Notes: generated from the sequence alone by a model not told the origin. 64,000 nucleotides of DNA from Pseudomonas sp. BN417 (GCF_029871205.1 NZ_SSOJ01000166.1:40516-104515), one strand, 5' to 3'. Counted from the stretch's first letter, positions 1 through 12,176 are shown. Program-made: numbers and translations.

Positions 1-338
1 TCTCGCGGCATCCATGCCGCTCGTCCCCCTGCGCAACGCTTCCGCTCGGCCTCCTGACGGGGCCGAGTCGCCGCCCCACCTCTTCTGCACAGGTTCAGGC
101 AATGAGCAGGCATCAGGATTGCCGCGCCCTGTCAGGCGCGAGTCACCCCTCGCCCTTTGGGGCGAAGCGGCACGCTGTCGGAAGCACCGCTTCCGGTGCC
201 GATGAGCGACTGAGCGCGAAGCGATCAGGCTGGGGCGCAGGGCGGGGGTGAGGGATGAATCAGGCAAGTGCGGAGGTCTGAAAATACCGTGTTAGGGCGT
301 TTTATTCGATGCAACAGCAGCTAACGCAGACAGAGCCA
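1..338. other. Intergenic GC-rich region with short inverted repeats, no supported gene
   Basis: No convincing gene is seen. The stretch holds several short inverted repeats, for example GCGCCCTGTCAGGCGC near 132 and TCGCCCTTTGGGGCGA near 150. It resembles the repeat-rich spacers common in Pseudomonas chromosomes. A 63-codon open frame at 14-205 has no ribosome binding site and a low-complexity product, so it is not called. Confidence 0.4.
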
Positions 339-371
339 ATTCATTCGCCAGGCAGACCGCAGGGCTGCCCT
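339..371. repeat. REP-type repeat, family C
   Basis: AATTCATTCGCCAGGCAGACC followed by GCAGGGCTGCCCTAC. The same family (GAATTCATTCGCcaAGCAGGCCG...GGCCTGCC) recurs at 27932-28034, 30209-30308, 33761-33798 and in the array at 55651-56095. The terminal CTAC (GTAG on the minus strand) gives the stop codon of the diguanylate cyclase gene. Confidence 0.7.
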
Positions 372-2277
372 ACAAAAGCCCACTGCGAATCTTCAGCACA
401 TCCAGCTGCAGGCTGGCCTCGCTGGACAGTTCGCCATCCTCGCCGAACACCGCCAATCCCGAGCGGCCGCGGGCCTTGACCTTGTACAGGGCCCGGTCGG
501 CGGTCTGGTAGAGCCCGGAGAAATGCCGGGCGTGCTGCGGGAAGAGCGCCACGCCGATGCTGATGGTCACCGACAGCCGCTCCGCGCCGTAGCACACCGG
601 GGCGGCCAGTTCGTCCAGCAGGCGCCGGGCCAGGTCACAGGCCTCGACTTCGGCGTCCGCCCCGCCGATCAGCACGGCGAATTCGTCGCCGCCCAGGCGC
701 GCCACCGCGTCACCGCCGCGCACGTGCTCGCGCAGGCGCTGGCCGATGGTGCGCAGCATCTCGTCGCCGGCGTCGTGGCCGAAGCGATCGTTGATCGGCT
801 TGAAGTTGTCGAGATCGATCAGCATCAGCGCCAGCGCTTCGTCGTGGCGCTTGGCGTTGGCCAGGGCCGACTCGGTGCGCTCGATCAGGTAGCGGCGGTT
901 CGGCAACTCGGTCAGCGGATCGTGGAAGGCCGCATGCTGCAGGGCCCGCTCGCGCTCGCTGAGGCGCACGTTGGCCGCGGCCAGTTCGGCGGTCCGGGCG
1001 GCGACGGCTGCTTGCAGCTCATCGGCGCTGGCCTGCATTTGCGCCAGGCGTGCGGCCTTCTCGCGGTCGGCCTGCTCCAGGGCGGCGGCGCGGTCCTGCT
1101 TGAGCATCTGGATGCGGTAGGCCAGGGCGAAGGAGAAGAGGATGGATTCGGCGGCGACGGCGACGGGGAACATGTAGGCGGTGAAATTGATCGGCTGGAT
1201 GATGCCGGCAGCACGCATCACCAGTACCGCGGTGCTGACCAGCACGGTGCCGTAGCCGATCAGGTAGAAGCGCGCCGGGATGAAGCCCTGGCGCCAGCGG
1301 ATCAGCGCGCTGATCAGGGCGGTCGGCACCGTCACTATCGGGGTCAGGGCGATCAGGATGGCGCCCTCGGCGCGGTAGCCGAAGACGTTGATCAGGATGG
1401 CGATGGCGTAGAGCACGCAGGCCACGTTGAACAGGCGGTCGGCCCAGCGCAGGCCGCGGCGGGTGTACAGCAGCTCCTGGGTGAAGCGCATGACGAAGAT
1501 GCCCCAGAGTGCCGGCAGGGTAATGCGGTCCAGCCACAGGGGCACCGGCGCATCCGGCCAGAAGTACTGGAAGCCGTGCCCGGTCATGCTGAGGATGAAC
1601 ACCAGCGCCGAGGCGGTGGCCAGCACGTACCAGAGGTAGGCGGGGTCGCGCAGCGCCACCAGGATGAACAGGTTGTAGAGGAAGAGCGCCAGGATCACCC
1701 CGTAGACCAGTCCGAAGCCGAGGTTCTCGGTGGCCTTCAGCTCCTTGAGGTCATCCAGTTGCCAGATCTTCAACGGGAAGGAGTTACCCGCCGGATCGAA
1801 ACTGCGGAAGTACAGGGTCAGCGGCTGCGCGCCGATTTCCGGCAGCTTGAACAGCATGCGCCGGTAGGAGTAGTCGCGAGTCTCGGCGAAGGGCAGCGCT
1901 TCGCTGGACTCCCGGGCCATCCAGCGGCCGTTGCCGTCCGGCAGGTAGAGACTGACCCGATAGACGGTAATGCCGGCGTTCTCCAGCCACCACTGCTTCG
2001 GGGCCTCGTTGCTGCGGCTGAGCTGCACCCGCACCCACCAGACGCTGCGGCTCTGGCCGACGCTGGCGCGGCCGTTGGCCGGCGTGAAGCGCTGCTGCAC
2101 CGCCGGGCTGGCCATGTCCTGAATGCCCAGTTTGCCGTCCGGGTCTTCCAGCAGGTCGATCTGCTCATTGAGTGACGCGCCGCTGCTCTGCGGGGTCAGT
2201 TCGAAAGCCGCCTGCGCTGGCACGGCGAGGCCGAGCCAGCAAAGGAGCAGGAAGAGGGGGAGGCTTGGACGAGGCAC
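370..2277 (-). CDS. nicD: 7TMR-DISM diguanylate cyclase, NicD-like
   Basis: Inner-membrane receptor that should make cyclic-di-GMP from two GTP. From the chosen start it has 635 residues: a signal peptide (about 1-23, ending VPAQA), a periplasmic 7TMR-DISMED2 domain (about 25-165), seven membrane helices (about 175-390), a coiled coil, and a C-terminal GGDEF domain. The active-site motif is an intact GGDEF. An RGGD inhibitory site lies five residues before it, so product inhibition is expected. I chose GTG at 2277 because AAGGAG sits 8 nt upstream and a signal peptide follows at once; the frame stays open to 2367 without an RBS. By synteny with ygiQ this corresponds to PAO1 PA4929 (NicD, a nutrient-sensing dispersion cyclase); the ligand here is inferred. 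The TAG stop lies inside a REP element. Confidence 0.85.
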   Translation of the reverse strand: MPRPSLPLFLLLCWLGLAVPAQAAFELTPQSSGASLNEQIDLLEDPDGKLGIQDMASPAVQQRFTPANGRASVGQSRSVWWVRVQLSRSNEAPKQWWLENAGITVYRVSLYLPDGNGRWMARESSEALPFAETRDYSYRRMLFKLPEIGAQPLTLYFRSFDPAGNSFPLKIWQLDDLKELKATENLGFGLVYGVILALFLYNLFILVALRDPAYLWYVLATASALVFILSMTGHGFQYFWPDAPVPLWLDRITLPALWGIFVMRFTQELLYTRRGLRWADRLFNVACVLYAIAILINVFGYRAEGAILIALTPIVTVPTALISALIRWRQGFIPARFYLIGYGTVLVSTAVLVMRAAGIIQPINFTAYMFPVAVAAESILFSFALAYRIQMLKQDRAAALEQADREKAARLAQMQASADELQAAVAARTAELAAANVRLSERERALQHAAFHDPLTELPNRRYLIERTESALANAKRHDEALALMLIDLDNFKPINDRFGHDAGDEMLRTIGQRLREHVRGGDAVARLGGDEFAVLIGGADAEVEACDLARRLLDELAAPVCYGAERLSVTISIGVALFPQHARHFSGLYQTADRALYKVKARGRSGLAVFGEDGELSSEASLQLDVLKIRSGLL

Positions 2278-2488
2278 CGCGCACGCTCCTTGTAAGAGTT
2301 CTACTACGTACGGCCTGGCGGTTCTTATGTCGGCAGAAGTATAGCGATCTGGAGAATTTGTGATCACTCTGTAAGTAATTTCCTACAGGCTTGCGTTCGG
2401 CCTAGCAGAAACCCAGCGTGGGCGTCGGATTTGCTCAAAATTTGTGCTATATTCCGCGCCCCGTGAAAAAGCCCGCTGGTCAAAAAAT

Positions 2489-4780
<2,292 letters not shown>

Positions 4781-4784
4781 TGTA

Positions 4785-4812
4785 AACGCCAGCCTTCGGG
4801 CTGGCGTTTTTG
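4785..4812 (+). terminator. Rho-independent terminator of ygiQ
   Basis: AACGCCAGCC-TTCG-GGCTGGCGTT forms a perfect 10-bp stem with a stable UUCG tetraloop, followed by TTTGTTT. It starts 4 nt after the ygiQ stop codon. Confidence 0.92.
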
Positions 4813-4844
4813 TTTCCGGGTCGGCCAGACGTCGAGAAGGGACT

Positions 4845-4861
4845 CGCACCGGGGCTGTGAA
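4845..4861. promoter_or_regulatory. Possible distal NtrC-like site
   Basis: CGCACCGGGGCTGTGAA matches the NtrC dyad TGCACC-N5-GGTGCA at 9 of 12 defined positions. It lies about 280 bp upstream of the sigma-54 core at 5139 and overlaps the ygiQ/REP spacer. Weak evidence alone. Confidence 0.3.
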
Positions 4862-4872
4862 GTTACCAAAGA

Positions 4873-4920
4873 CCGTAGGATGGTCGGGCGGCGTTCCGCG
4901 AGTAACGCGATACCCATCAT
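4873..4920. repeat. Dispersed repeat, family E
   Basis: CCGTAGGATGGTCGGGCGGCGTTCC...GCGATACCCAT. A near-identical copy in the other orientation lies at 13145-13197. It is a GTAG-headed, partly palindromic REP-like unit. The rest of the 412-bp gap between ygiQ and the next operon holds the terminator and the sigma-54 control region. Confidence 0.7.
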
Positions 4921-5050
4921 TCTTCCCCACAGGTATTCGCAGCCCCATCGTTGGTGCTTATGCCCAATCGGCCTAAGCAGGCCCGCGCGAATTCCCTTCT
5001 CCTTCATCTTCCGCCGCTAGGCTTTGAATTCACCCCCTCGGTCGGGCCGT

Positions 5051-5067
5051 TGAACCATTTCTGTGCG
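5051..5067. promoter_or_regulatory. NtrC-like enhancer site upstream of the DUF2126 operon
   Basis: TGAACCATTTCTGTGCG matches TGCACC-N5-GGTGCA at 9 of 12 positions, and its centre ATTTC resembles the typical ATTTT centre. It lies about 70 bp upstream of the -24 element, a usual enhancer distance. NtrC binding is inferred. Confidence 0.45.
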
Positions 5068-5138
5068 GCTGCGCCGTCCGGGGGCGACTACGGCCCCTTT
5101 CCAGTGCTTGAAGGGGCGGAAATCCAAGGTACGGGGGC

Positions 5139-5153
5139 TGGCACAAGTCTTGC
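5139..5153 (+). promoter_or_regulatory. Sigma-54 (RpoN) promoter of the DUF2126/ATP-grasp operon
   Basis: TGGCACAAGTCTTGC matches the sigma-54 consensus TGGCAC-N5-TTGC at every defined base, with the GG and GC dinucleotides correctly spaced. The expected start site is near 5165, giving a leader of about 28 nt before the AGGAGG at 5181. Confidence 0.8.
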
Positions 5154-5192
5154 GCGGCTCCCGGCATCGCCCAGGCCCGCAGGAGGCACGCC

Positions 5193-8100
5193 GTGTCGAT
5201 CCATGTCGCACTGCATCACGTCACCCACTATCGCTACGATCGCGAAGTCAACCTCGGGCCGCAGATCATCCGCCTGCGGCCGGCGCCCCACAGCCGTACG
5301 CGCATCCTCGGCTATACCCTGAAGGTGGCGCCCGGCAAGCACTTCATCAATTGGCAGCAGGACCCCCAGGGCAACTACCTGGCGCGGCTGGTCTTCCCGG
5401 AAAAGACCCGCGAGATGAAGGTGGAGGTCGACCTGGTCGCCGAGATGGCGGTGTTCAACCCCTTCGACTTCTTCCTCGAGCCTTACGCCGAACAGATTCC
5501 GTTCAGCTACACCGCCGACGAACAGCGCGAGCTGGCGCCCTACCTCAGCTGCCTGCCGGAGACGCCGCTGTTCGCCGAATACCTGGCGCGCATCGACCTC
5601 ACGCCCAAGCGCAGCGTCGATTTCCTGGTGGCGCTCAACCAGCAGCTGTCGCGGGATATCCGCTATCTGATCCGCCTGGAGCCCGGCGTGCAGACCCCGG
5701 AAGAGAGTCTGGAGAAGACCTCCGGCTCCTGCCGCGACTCGGCCTGGCTGCTGGTGCAGCTGCTGCGCCACCTGGGGCTGGCGGCACGCTTCGTCTCCGG
5801 CTACCTGATCCAGCTCACCGCCGACCAGAAGTCCCTCGACGGTCCCAGCGGCACCGAGGTGGACTTCACCGACCTGCACGCCTGGTGCGAGGTCTACCTG
5901 CCGGGCGCCGGCTGGGTCGGCCTGGACCCCACCTCCGGCCTGTTCGCCGGGGAGGGCCATATTCCCCTGGCCTGCAGCCCGGAGCCTTCTTCCGCAGCGC
6001 CCATCAGCGGTGCGGTGGAAGACAGCGAGTGCGAGTTCGCTCACGAGATGCGCGTCGAGCGGGTCTGGGAGGCGCCGCGGGTGACCAAGCCTTATAGCGA
6101 GGAACAATGGCAGGCCATCCGCGAACTGGGCGCACGCATCGACGCCGACCTGGTTCGTGGCGACGTGCGCCTGACCATGGGCGGCGAGCCGACCTTCATC
6201 GCCATCGATTACCCCGACGACCCCGAGTGGAACACCACCGCCCTGGGGCCGAACAAGCGCCTGCTCGCCGCTGACCTGTTCTACCGCCTGCGCCGACACT
6301 ATTCGCCCCAGGGGCTCGTGCACTTCGGCCAGGGCAAGTGGTACCCCGGCGAGCAGCTGCCGCGCTGGTCGCTGAACTGCTACTGGCGCCGCGACGGCGA
6401 AAGCCTCTGGCAGGACCCGGCGCTCTATGCCGATGAAGGCCGCAGCTATGGCGCCGACGCCACGCTCGCCGCGCGCTTTCTCAAGGGAGTGGCAGGGCGC
6501 CTGGGCGTTTCGGCGGAGCACCAGTTCCCGGCGTTCGAGGACTGGTTCTACTACCTCTGGCGCGAGCGCAAGCTGCCCGCCAACGTCACCCCGGAAGATG
6601 CGCGCCTGGCCGACCCGCTGGAGCGCGAGCGCCTGCGCCGGGTTTTCGAACGTGGCCTCGGGGATGTAGTCGGCCAGGTGCTGCCGCTGGCGCGCAGCGC
6701 GGCGGGCGACGCCTGGGACAGCAGCCGCTGGTACCTGCGCGACGAGCATTGCCGGCTGATCCCCGGCGATTCGCCCCTGGGCTACCGCCTGCCGCTGGAA
6801 TCCCAGCCCTGGGCCAGCGAGGCCGACTACCCCTATGTGAATCCGGCTGATCCCAGCCAGGCCTTCCCGCCATTGCCTCGCGCCGCGCAGATCCGCCAGC
6901 AGCTGCGTGACGGCGCGCCGCGTCCCATGGCGCAAGCCCGCGAGCCGGGCCTGCATAAGTCGGCCGCCGGTATTGTCCGCACCGCCCTCTGCGCCGAGCC
7001 CCGCGAGGGCCGGCTCTACCTCTTCATGCCGCCCCTGGACGAGCTGGAGGCCTACCTGGAGCTGGTGGCCGCCATCGAGGCCACGGCCGGAGAACTGGAC
7101 TGCCCGGTGCTGCTGGAAGGCTACGAGCCGCCCAGCGACCCGCGCCTGGTAAATTTTCGCGTCACCCCGGACCCGGGAGTGATCGAGGTGAACATCCACC
7201 CTTCGGCCAACTGGGACGAACTGGTGGAACGCACCGAATTCCTCTACGAAGCGGCGCGGCAGAGCCGGCTGTCCAGCGAGAAGTTCATGGTCGACGGCCG
7301 CCATGTCGGCACCGGCGGCGGCAACCACTTCGTGCTGGGCGGTGCCACGCCGGCGGACTCGCCCTTCCTGCGCCGCCCCGACCTGTTGCGCAGCCTGATC
7401 AGCTACTGGCACAACCACCCCTCGCTGTCCTACCTCTTCTCCGGCCTGTTCATCGGCCCCACTTCCCAGGCGCCGAGGGTGGACGAGGCGCGCAACGATG
7501 CCCTCTACGAACTGGAGATCGCTTTCAGGCAGATGCCCGAGCCCGGCGCCGACTGCCCGCCCTGGCTGGTGGACCGGTTGTTGCGCAACCTGCTGGTGGA
7601 CGTCAGCGGCAATACCCACCGCGCCGAGTTCTGCATCGACAAGCTCTACTCGCCGGACAGCAGTACGGGCCGCCTCGGCCTGCTGGAGCTGCGCGCCTTC
7701 GAAATGCCGCCCCATGCGCGCATGAGCCTGGCCCAGCAATTGCTGCTGCGCGGCCTGGTGGCGCGCTTCTGGAACGAGCCCTACCAGCCGCCTAAGCTGG
7801 TGCGCTGGGGCACCGAACTGCACGACCGTTTCCTCCTGCCGCACTTCGTCCAGCAGGACTTCGAAGACGTGGTCCATGAGTTCAACGCCGCAGGCTATCC
7901 GCTGCGCAGCGAATGGTTCGCCCCGCACTTCGAGTTCCGTTTCCCGAAATATGGCGACTACTCGGTGAAGGGCATCGACCTGGAACTGCGCCAGGCCCTG
8001 GAACCCTGGCACGTGCTGGGCGAGGAGGGCGCCGCAAGCGGTGCCGTGCGCTACGTGGACTCCTCCCTGGAGCGGGTGCAGCTGAAGGTCAGCGGCATGA

Positions 8101-8480
8101 CCCCGGACCGCTACGTGCTCACCTGCAATGGCCATCCCGTGCCGCTGCGGCCCACCGGGCGGGTCGGCGAGTTTGTCGCCGGCGTGCGCTACCGCGCCTG
8201 GCAGCCGGCGTCTTGCCTACAGCCCACCATAGGCGTGCAGGCGCCGCTGGTGTTCGACCTGGTGGACACCTGGATGCAGCGCTCCCTGGGCGGTTGCCAG
8301 TACCATGTGGCGCACCCTGGCGGGCGCAGCTACGACAGCTTCCCGGTGAACGCCTACGAGGCGGAAAGCCGGCGCCTGGCGCGCTTCTTCCGTCACGGGC
8401 ACACCCCGGGCAAGCTGCAGGTCGGTCAGCCGCTGGTCGACGACGAACTGCCCATGACCCTGGACCTGCGCCGCCTGTAG
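5193..8480 (+). CDS. Transglutaminase-like / DUF2126 fusion protein
   Basis: 1095-residue protein, first gene of a three-gene operon. The N-terminal half-domain (about 1-290) is a bacterial transglutaminase-like cysteine peptidase fold with a visible triad: Cys in SGSCRDSAW, His in DLHAWCEV, Asp in GLDPTSG. The large C-terminal DUF2126 part (about 320-1095) carries conserved [15 protein letters not shown] and [12 protein letters not shown] segments. From recall, comparative genomics has proposed this region as a glutamine-synthetase-fold amidoligase; I state that as family knowledge, not as seen. GTG start at 5193 follows AGGAGG by 6 nt. No signal peptide, so cytoplasmic. Partners are the ATP-grasp/Alpha-E protein and a second transglutaminase downstream. 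A likely role is making and trimming peptide amide bonds; the substrate is unknown. Confidence 0.88.
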   Translation: MSIHVALHHVTHYRYDREVNLGPQIIRLRPAPHSRTRILGYTLKVAPGKHFINWQQDPQGNYLARLVFPEKTREMKVEVDLVAEMAVFNPFDFFLEPYAEQIPFSYTADEQRELAPYLSCLPETPLFAEYLARIDLTPKRSVDFLVALNQQLSRDIRYLIRLEPGVQTPEESLEKTSGSCRDSAWLLVQLLRHLGLAARFVSGYLIQLTADQKSLDGPSGTEVDFTDLHAWCEVYLPGAGWVGLDPTSGLFAGEGHIPLACSPEPSSAAPISGAVEDSECEFAHEMRVERVWEAPRVTKPYSEEQWQAIRELGARIDADLVRGDVRLTMGGEPTFIAIDYPDDPEWNTTALGPNKRLLAADLFYRLRRHYSPQGLVHFGQGKWYPGEQLPRWSLNCYWRRDGESLWQDPALYADEGRSYGADATLAARFLKGVAGRLGVSAEHQFPAFEDWFYYLWRERKLPANVTPEDARLADPLERERLRRVFERGLGDVVGQVLPLARSAAGDAWDSSRWYLRDEHCRLIPGDSPLGYRLPLESQPWASEADYPYVNPADPSQAFPPLPRAAQIRQQLRDGAPRPMAQAREPGLHKSAAGIVRTALCAEPREGRLYLFMPPLDELEAYLELVAAIEATAGELDCPVLLEGYEPPSDPRLVNFRVTPDPGVIEVNIHPSANWDELVERTEFLYEAARQSRLSSEKFMVDGRHVGTGGGNHFVLGGATPADSPFLRRPDLLRSLISYWHNHPSLSYLFSGLFIGPTSQAPRVDEARNDALYELEIAFRQMPEPGADCPPWLVDRLLRNLLVDVSGNTHRAEFCIDKLYSPDSSTGRLGLLELRAFEMPPHARMSLAQQLLLRGLVARFWNEPYQPPKLVRWGTELHDRFLLPHFVQQDFEDVVHEFNAAGYPLRSEWFAPHFEFRFPKYGDYSVKGIDLELRQALEPWHVLGEEGAASGAVRYVDSSLERVQLKVSGMTPDRYVLTCNGHPVPLRPTGRVGEFVAGVRYRAWQPASCLQPTIGVQAPLVFDLVDTWMQRSLGGCQYHVAHPGGRSYDSFPVNAYEAESRRLARFFRHGHTPGKLQVGQPLVDDELPMTLDLRRL

Positions 8481-8572
8481 GCTGCAAGGGTGGTGTCCCG
8501 GCCGGCGCCGCTGCGGCCGGGCGCCGCGTCGTCCGCTAAAGTTTCCCTGCTGCCCTTCTGCCGAGCCTGTCG

Positions 8573-11071
8573 ATGTCCGAGCTGCTAGACAACTACCCCC
8601 TGACCGCCACGGCCTATCACGAACTGCTGGACGCCGAGGGCGCGGTGCGCCCGCACTGGCAGCGCCTGTTCCAGCAACTGGAGCGCGCCTCGCCTGCCCA
8701 GCTGAAGCAGCGCCAGGATCTGCTGGCGCGGCAGATCCAGGAAAATGGCGTCACCTACAACGTCTACGCCGACCCCAAGGGCACCGACCGTCCCTGGGAA
8801 CTCGACCTGCTGCCCAACCTGCTTTCGGCCGAGGAATGGCAGCCCATCGCCGCCGGCGTGGCGCAGCGCGCGCGCCTGCTCAACGCCATGCTGGCCGACC
8901 TGTACGGCGAGCAGCAGCTGCTGGCCGAGGGGCTCCTGCCCAGTGAGCTGGTCTTCGGCCATCCCAACTTCCTCTGGCCCTGCCAGGGTGTACAGCCGCC
9001 CGGCGGCATCTTCCTGCACAGTTACGCGGTGGACCTGGCCCGCGACGCCGACGGCCGCTGGCACGTGCTGGCCGACCGCACCCAGGCGCCCTCCGGCGCT
9101 GGCTACGCCCTGGAGAACCGGCAGATCGTCTCCCGCGCCCTGCCGGAGCTCTACCGCGACTTGCGGGTGCAGTACCTGGCCGGCTACTTCCGCACCCTGC
9201 AGGAAACCCTGATCAGCCAGGCCCCCAGCGACGGCGAGACGCCCCTGGTGGTGTTGCTGACACCGGGGCGCTTCAACGAGACCTATTTCGAGCACCTTTA
9301 CCTCGCGCGCCAGCTCGGCTTCCCGTTGGTGGAGGGCCATGACCTGACGGTGCGCGACGCCACCCTCTACCTCAAGACCCTGGGCGGTCTGAAGCGCGTC
9401 CACGCCGTGCTGCGCCGCCTCGACGACGATTACTGCGACCCGCTGGAGCTACGCACCGACTCGGCCCTGGGCGTGCCCGGCCTGCTGGACGCGGTGCGCC
9501 ACGGCCGGGTGCTGGTGGCCAACGCCCTGGGCAGCGGCGTGCTGGAGTCGCCCGGCCTGCTCGGCTTCCTGCCCCGGGTCAGCCAGCGCCTGCTCGGCGA
9601 AGAGCTGTTGCTGCCCACGGTGGGCACCTGGTGGTGCGGCACCGGGCAGGGCATGGGCAAGTCGCTGGAAGGCCTGGCCGGACTGGTGATCAAGCCGGCC
9701 TTCCCCTCGCAGAGCTTCGAGCCGCTGTTCGGCCACGCCCTGGAAGATGGCGCCCTGCTGGGCCTGCGCAAACGCCTGCACGCCCACCCCCATGCCTATG
9801 TCGCCCAGCGCATGGCCCAACTGTCCCAGGCGCCGGTCTGGCAGGGCGACGGCGAGCGCGGCGAGCTGCAGTCGCGGGCCATCGGCATGCGCGTTTTCGC
9901 CGTGGCCGGCAGCGACGGCCGCTACTGGGTGATGCCCGGCGGCCTGACGCGCGTGGCCTCGGCGGCCGACGCCGAAGTGGTCTCCATGCAGCGTGGCGGC
10001 GCCAGCAAGGACACCTGGGTGCTGGCCGACCTGCCGGTGGTGGGCGAGCCCCTGCGCCCGCGTACCCTCGGCGTGCGCGACCTGATCCGCCAGGACCCCT
10101 ACCTGCCGTCGAGGGTGGTGGAAAACCTCTACTGGTTCGGCCGTTATGGCGAGCGCTGCGATGACGGCGCGCGCCTCCTGCGGGTGGTGCTGTCGCGCTA
10201 CGTGGATGCCGACGGCGACGAACAGGCGCTGCAATCGGCCCTGCAGCTGGCCGGCGCCATCGGCCTGCTGCCGCTGGGCGACGAGCCCTTGGAGGAGCGA
10301 CTGCTGGCGGCCCTGCTGGACGACGAATGGCCGAGCAGCGTCAGTGCCAACTTGCGTCGTCTGCACTGGGCGGCGGCCCAGGTGCGCGGCCGGCTATCGC
10401 GGGAGAACTGGCACGCGGTGCTGGAGCTGAACCGCGAGGCCCAGGCGCTGGACCCTGCGCGCACCGACCTGGGCGAGGCCCTGGACTTCCTCAACCGCCT
10501 GCTGATGTCCCTGGCGGCCCTGTCGGGCTTCGCCCTCGACGACATGACCCGCGACGACGGCTGGCGCTTCCTGATGATCGGCCGGCGCATCGAGCGGGTG
10601 CAGTTCTATGCCGAGAGCATCGCCGGTTTTCTCGAAGGCGGCGCCGCCTGGGACCCGGTGGCCCTGGACTGGCTGCTGGAGCTGGGCAACAGCACCATCA
10701 CCTACCGCTCGCGCTACCTGGCCTCGCCGCAGCTGATCCCGGTACTCGACCTGCTCCTCCTGCACGAGCAGAACCCCCACGCCCTGCGCTTCCAGTTGCA
10801 GGCGCTGGAGCGCTCCCTGGGGCGTCTGCACCTGGAGTTCGGCGCGCCCCAGGAGCTGGTGCTCAGCGGCCTGATCGGGCGCCTGCTGGCCTTCGACCTG
10901 GCGACCCTGGAAGACCCGCTGTTCGGCAGCGAAAGCCTCGATGAAGTGCTCGCCGGCCTGGCCGGGCTGCTGCGGGAGATCGCGCAGAACGTCGGACAGG
11001 TCTCCGATCGCCTCGGATTGCGCTATTTTGCCCACGTCGACGATGTCAGCCAGCAAACGGTGTCCACCTGA
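8573..11071 (+). CDS. Circularly permuted ATP-grasp / Alpha-E fusion protein
   Basis: 832-residue cytoplasmic protein. Residues about 60-480 are a circularly permuted ATP-grasp domain (DUF404/407 type), a predicted ATP-dependent carboxylate-amine ligase. Residues about 510-825 are an all-helical Alpha-E domain (DUF403), starting at VVENLYWFGRYGERCDDGARLL. In many bacteria the two are separate adjacent genes; here they are fused. The 92-bp gap after DUF2126 has no terminator, and its stop codon overlaps the start of the next transglutaminase gene (TGATG). The gene is therefore translationally tied to both neighbours. The RBS at ATG 8573 is weak. ATP-grasp ligase activity is inferred from the family. 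Confidence 0.88.
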   Translation: MSELLDNYPLTATAYHELLDAEGAVRPHWQRLFQQLERASPAQLKQRQDLLARQIQENGVTYNVYADPKGTDRPWELDLLPNLLSAEEWQPIAAGVAQRARLLNAMLADLYGEQQLLAEGLLPSELVFGHPNFLWPCQGVQPPGGIFLHSYAVDLARDADGRWHVLADRTQAPSGAGYALENRQIVSRALPELYRDLRVQYLAGYFRTLQETLISQAPSDGETPLVVLLTPGRFNETYFEHLYLARQLGFPLVEGHDLTVRDATLYLKTLGGLKRVHAVLRRLDDDYCDPLELRTDSALGVPGLLDAVRHGRVLVANALGSGVLESPGLLGFLPRVSQRLLGEELLLPTVGTWWCGTGQGMGKSLEGLAGLVIKPAFPSQSFEPLFGHALEDGALLGLRKRLHAHPHAYVAQRMAQLSQAPVWQGDGERGELQSRAIGMRVFAVAGSDGRYWVMPGGLTRVASAADAEVVSMQRGGASKDTWVLADLPVVGEPLRPRTLGVRDLIRQDPYLPSRVVENLYWFGRYGERCDDGARLLRVVLSRYVDADGDEQALQSALQLAGAIGLLPLGDEPLEERLLAALLDDEWPSSVSANLRRLHWAAAQVRGRLSRENWHAVLELNREAQALDPARTDLGEALDFLNRLLMSLAALSGFALDDMTRDDGWRFLMIGRRIERVQFYAESIAGFLEGGAAWDPVALDWLLELGNSTITYRSRYLASPQLIPVLDLLLLHEQNPHALRFQLQALERSLGRLHLEFGAPQELVLSGLIGRLLAFDLATLEDPLFGSESLDEVLAGLAGLLREIAQNVGQVSDRLGLRYFAHVDDVSQQTVST

Positions 11072-12006
11072 TGCGAGCGCAAGCCCAGTCCAGCGCCCCT
11101 GTGCAGGGCGCCCGCTACCAGGTGTTCCACGACACCCACTATCGCTATTCGGCGCCGGTTTCCCTGTCCCAGCAGCTGGTCCACCTCTGGCCGCGGGACT
11201 GCCCCTGGCAGCGGTGCAGCGGCCAGCAGTTGCTGGTGGAGCCAGAACCCACCCTGCGCCAGGACCTCGCGGACGTGTTCGGCAACCCGCTGACGCGCCT
11301 CGCCTTCGAGCGCCCCCACGACGAACTGCAGGTGAACACCCGCCTGCAAGTCGAGGTGCTGCCCCACGCTCCGATCGACCTGGCTGCCTCACCGGCCTGG
11401 GAGCTGGTGCCGGCGAGCCTGGCCTATACCGGCCGCGCCTTGTCGCCCATCGAACTGGAAGCCTGCCGCTACCGGGTGGAGTCGCCCTATGTGCGCATCA
11501 AGCGCCAGTTCGCCGAGTACGCCGCCGGCAGTTTTCCGGCGGGTCGGCCGCTGCTGCAGGGCACGGCGGCGCTGATGGAGAAGATCTTCAGCGAGTTCGA
11601 CTTCGACTCCGACGCCACCCAGGTGGCGACGCCGCTGACCGAGGTGCTGGAGCGCCGTCGCGGGGTCTGCCAGGACTTCGCCCACCTGATGCTCGCCTGC
11701 CTGCGCTCCCGCGGGCTGGCGGCGCGCTACGTCAGCGGCTACCTGCTGACCCAGCCGCCGCCTGGTCAGCCACGGCTGATCGGCGCCGATGCCTCCCACG
11801 CCTGGGTGTCGGTCTACTGCCCGCGCAGCGGCTGGGTGGATTTCGACCCCACCAACAACATCCTGCCCAACCTGGAGCACATCACCCTGGCCTGGGGCCG
11901 CGACTTCTCCGATGTTTCGCCCCTGCGCGGGGTCATCCTCGGCGGCGGCAGCCACGACCCCGAGGTGCGGGTGACCGTAATGCCGCTCTGGGAACTCGCC
12001 GTCTGA
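11071..12006 (+). CDS. Transglutaminase-like cysteine peptidase
   Basis: 311-residue protein with a bacterial transglutaminase N-terminal beta region (about 10-100) and a transglutaminase-like core (about 160-265). The triad is visible: Cys in RRGVCQDFAH, His in ASHAWVSVY, Asp in VDFDPTNN. It is a second, shorter paralogue of the N-terminal domain of the DUF2126 protein. The ATG at 11071 overlaps the upstream stop by one base. Such proteins usually act as peptidases or amidases rather than crosslinkers. Last gene of the operon; a REP repeat follows at 12013. Confidence 0.88.
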   Translation: MRAQAQSSAPVQGARYQVFHDTHYRYSAPVSLSQQLVHLWPRDCPWQRCSGQQLLVEPEPTLRQDLADVFGNPLTRLAFERPHDELQVNTRLQVEVLPHAPIDLAASPAWELVPASLAYTGRALSPIELEACRYRVESPYVRIKRQFAEYAAGSFPAGRPLLQGTAALMEKIFSEFDFDSDATQVATPLTEVLERRRGVCQDFAHLMLACLRSRGLAARYVSGYLLTQPPPGQPRLIGADASHAWVSVYCPRSGWVDFDPTNNILPNLEHITLAWGRDFSDVSPLRGVILGGGSHDPEVRVTVMPLWELAV

Positions 12007-12012
12007 CGCTCT

Positions 12013-12044
12013 TGTAGGTTGGGCTGAGCTACGCGAAGCCCAAC
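12013..12044. repeat. REP repeat, family A (single unit)
   Basis: TGTAGGTTGGGCTGAGC followed by TACGCGAAGCCCAAC. It has a GTAG head and an imperfect GTTGGGCT/AGCCCAAC stem. Same family as the units flanking the RAYT gene at 42151. Confidence 0.75.
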
Positions 12045-12176
12045 GCGCCTGGCCAACTTCTGCACACCCGGCTACAGCGTTACTCCCCTACGGGCGTTAC
12101 TCCGGGCCGGACAAGCACTTTACTGGCGCCGTGCTAGTTTTTTCGGGGCCACTTCTCTCCTGCAAGGTGCTTCGCC

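Noticed and set aside
14-205. 63-codon open frame at the left edge
   Set aside because: No RBS, Pro/Arg-rich product, and the DNA is full of short inverted repeats.
5088-8135. Open frame of about 1000 codons on the minus strand opposite the DUF2126 gene
   Set aside because: High-GC shadow: the plus-strand frame has clear domains, while the antisense product is low-complexity Gly/Ala/Arg/Gln-rich. The same reasoning removes long antisense frames at 523-2175, 2480-4948, 17976-19688, 42913-44925, 57665-59371 and 60292-62127.
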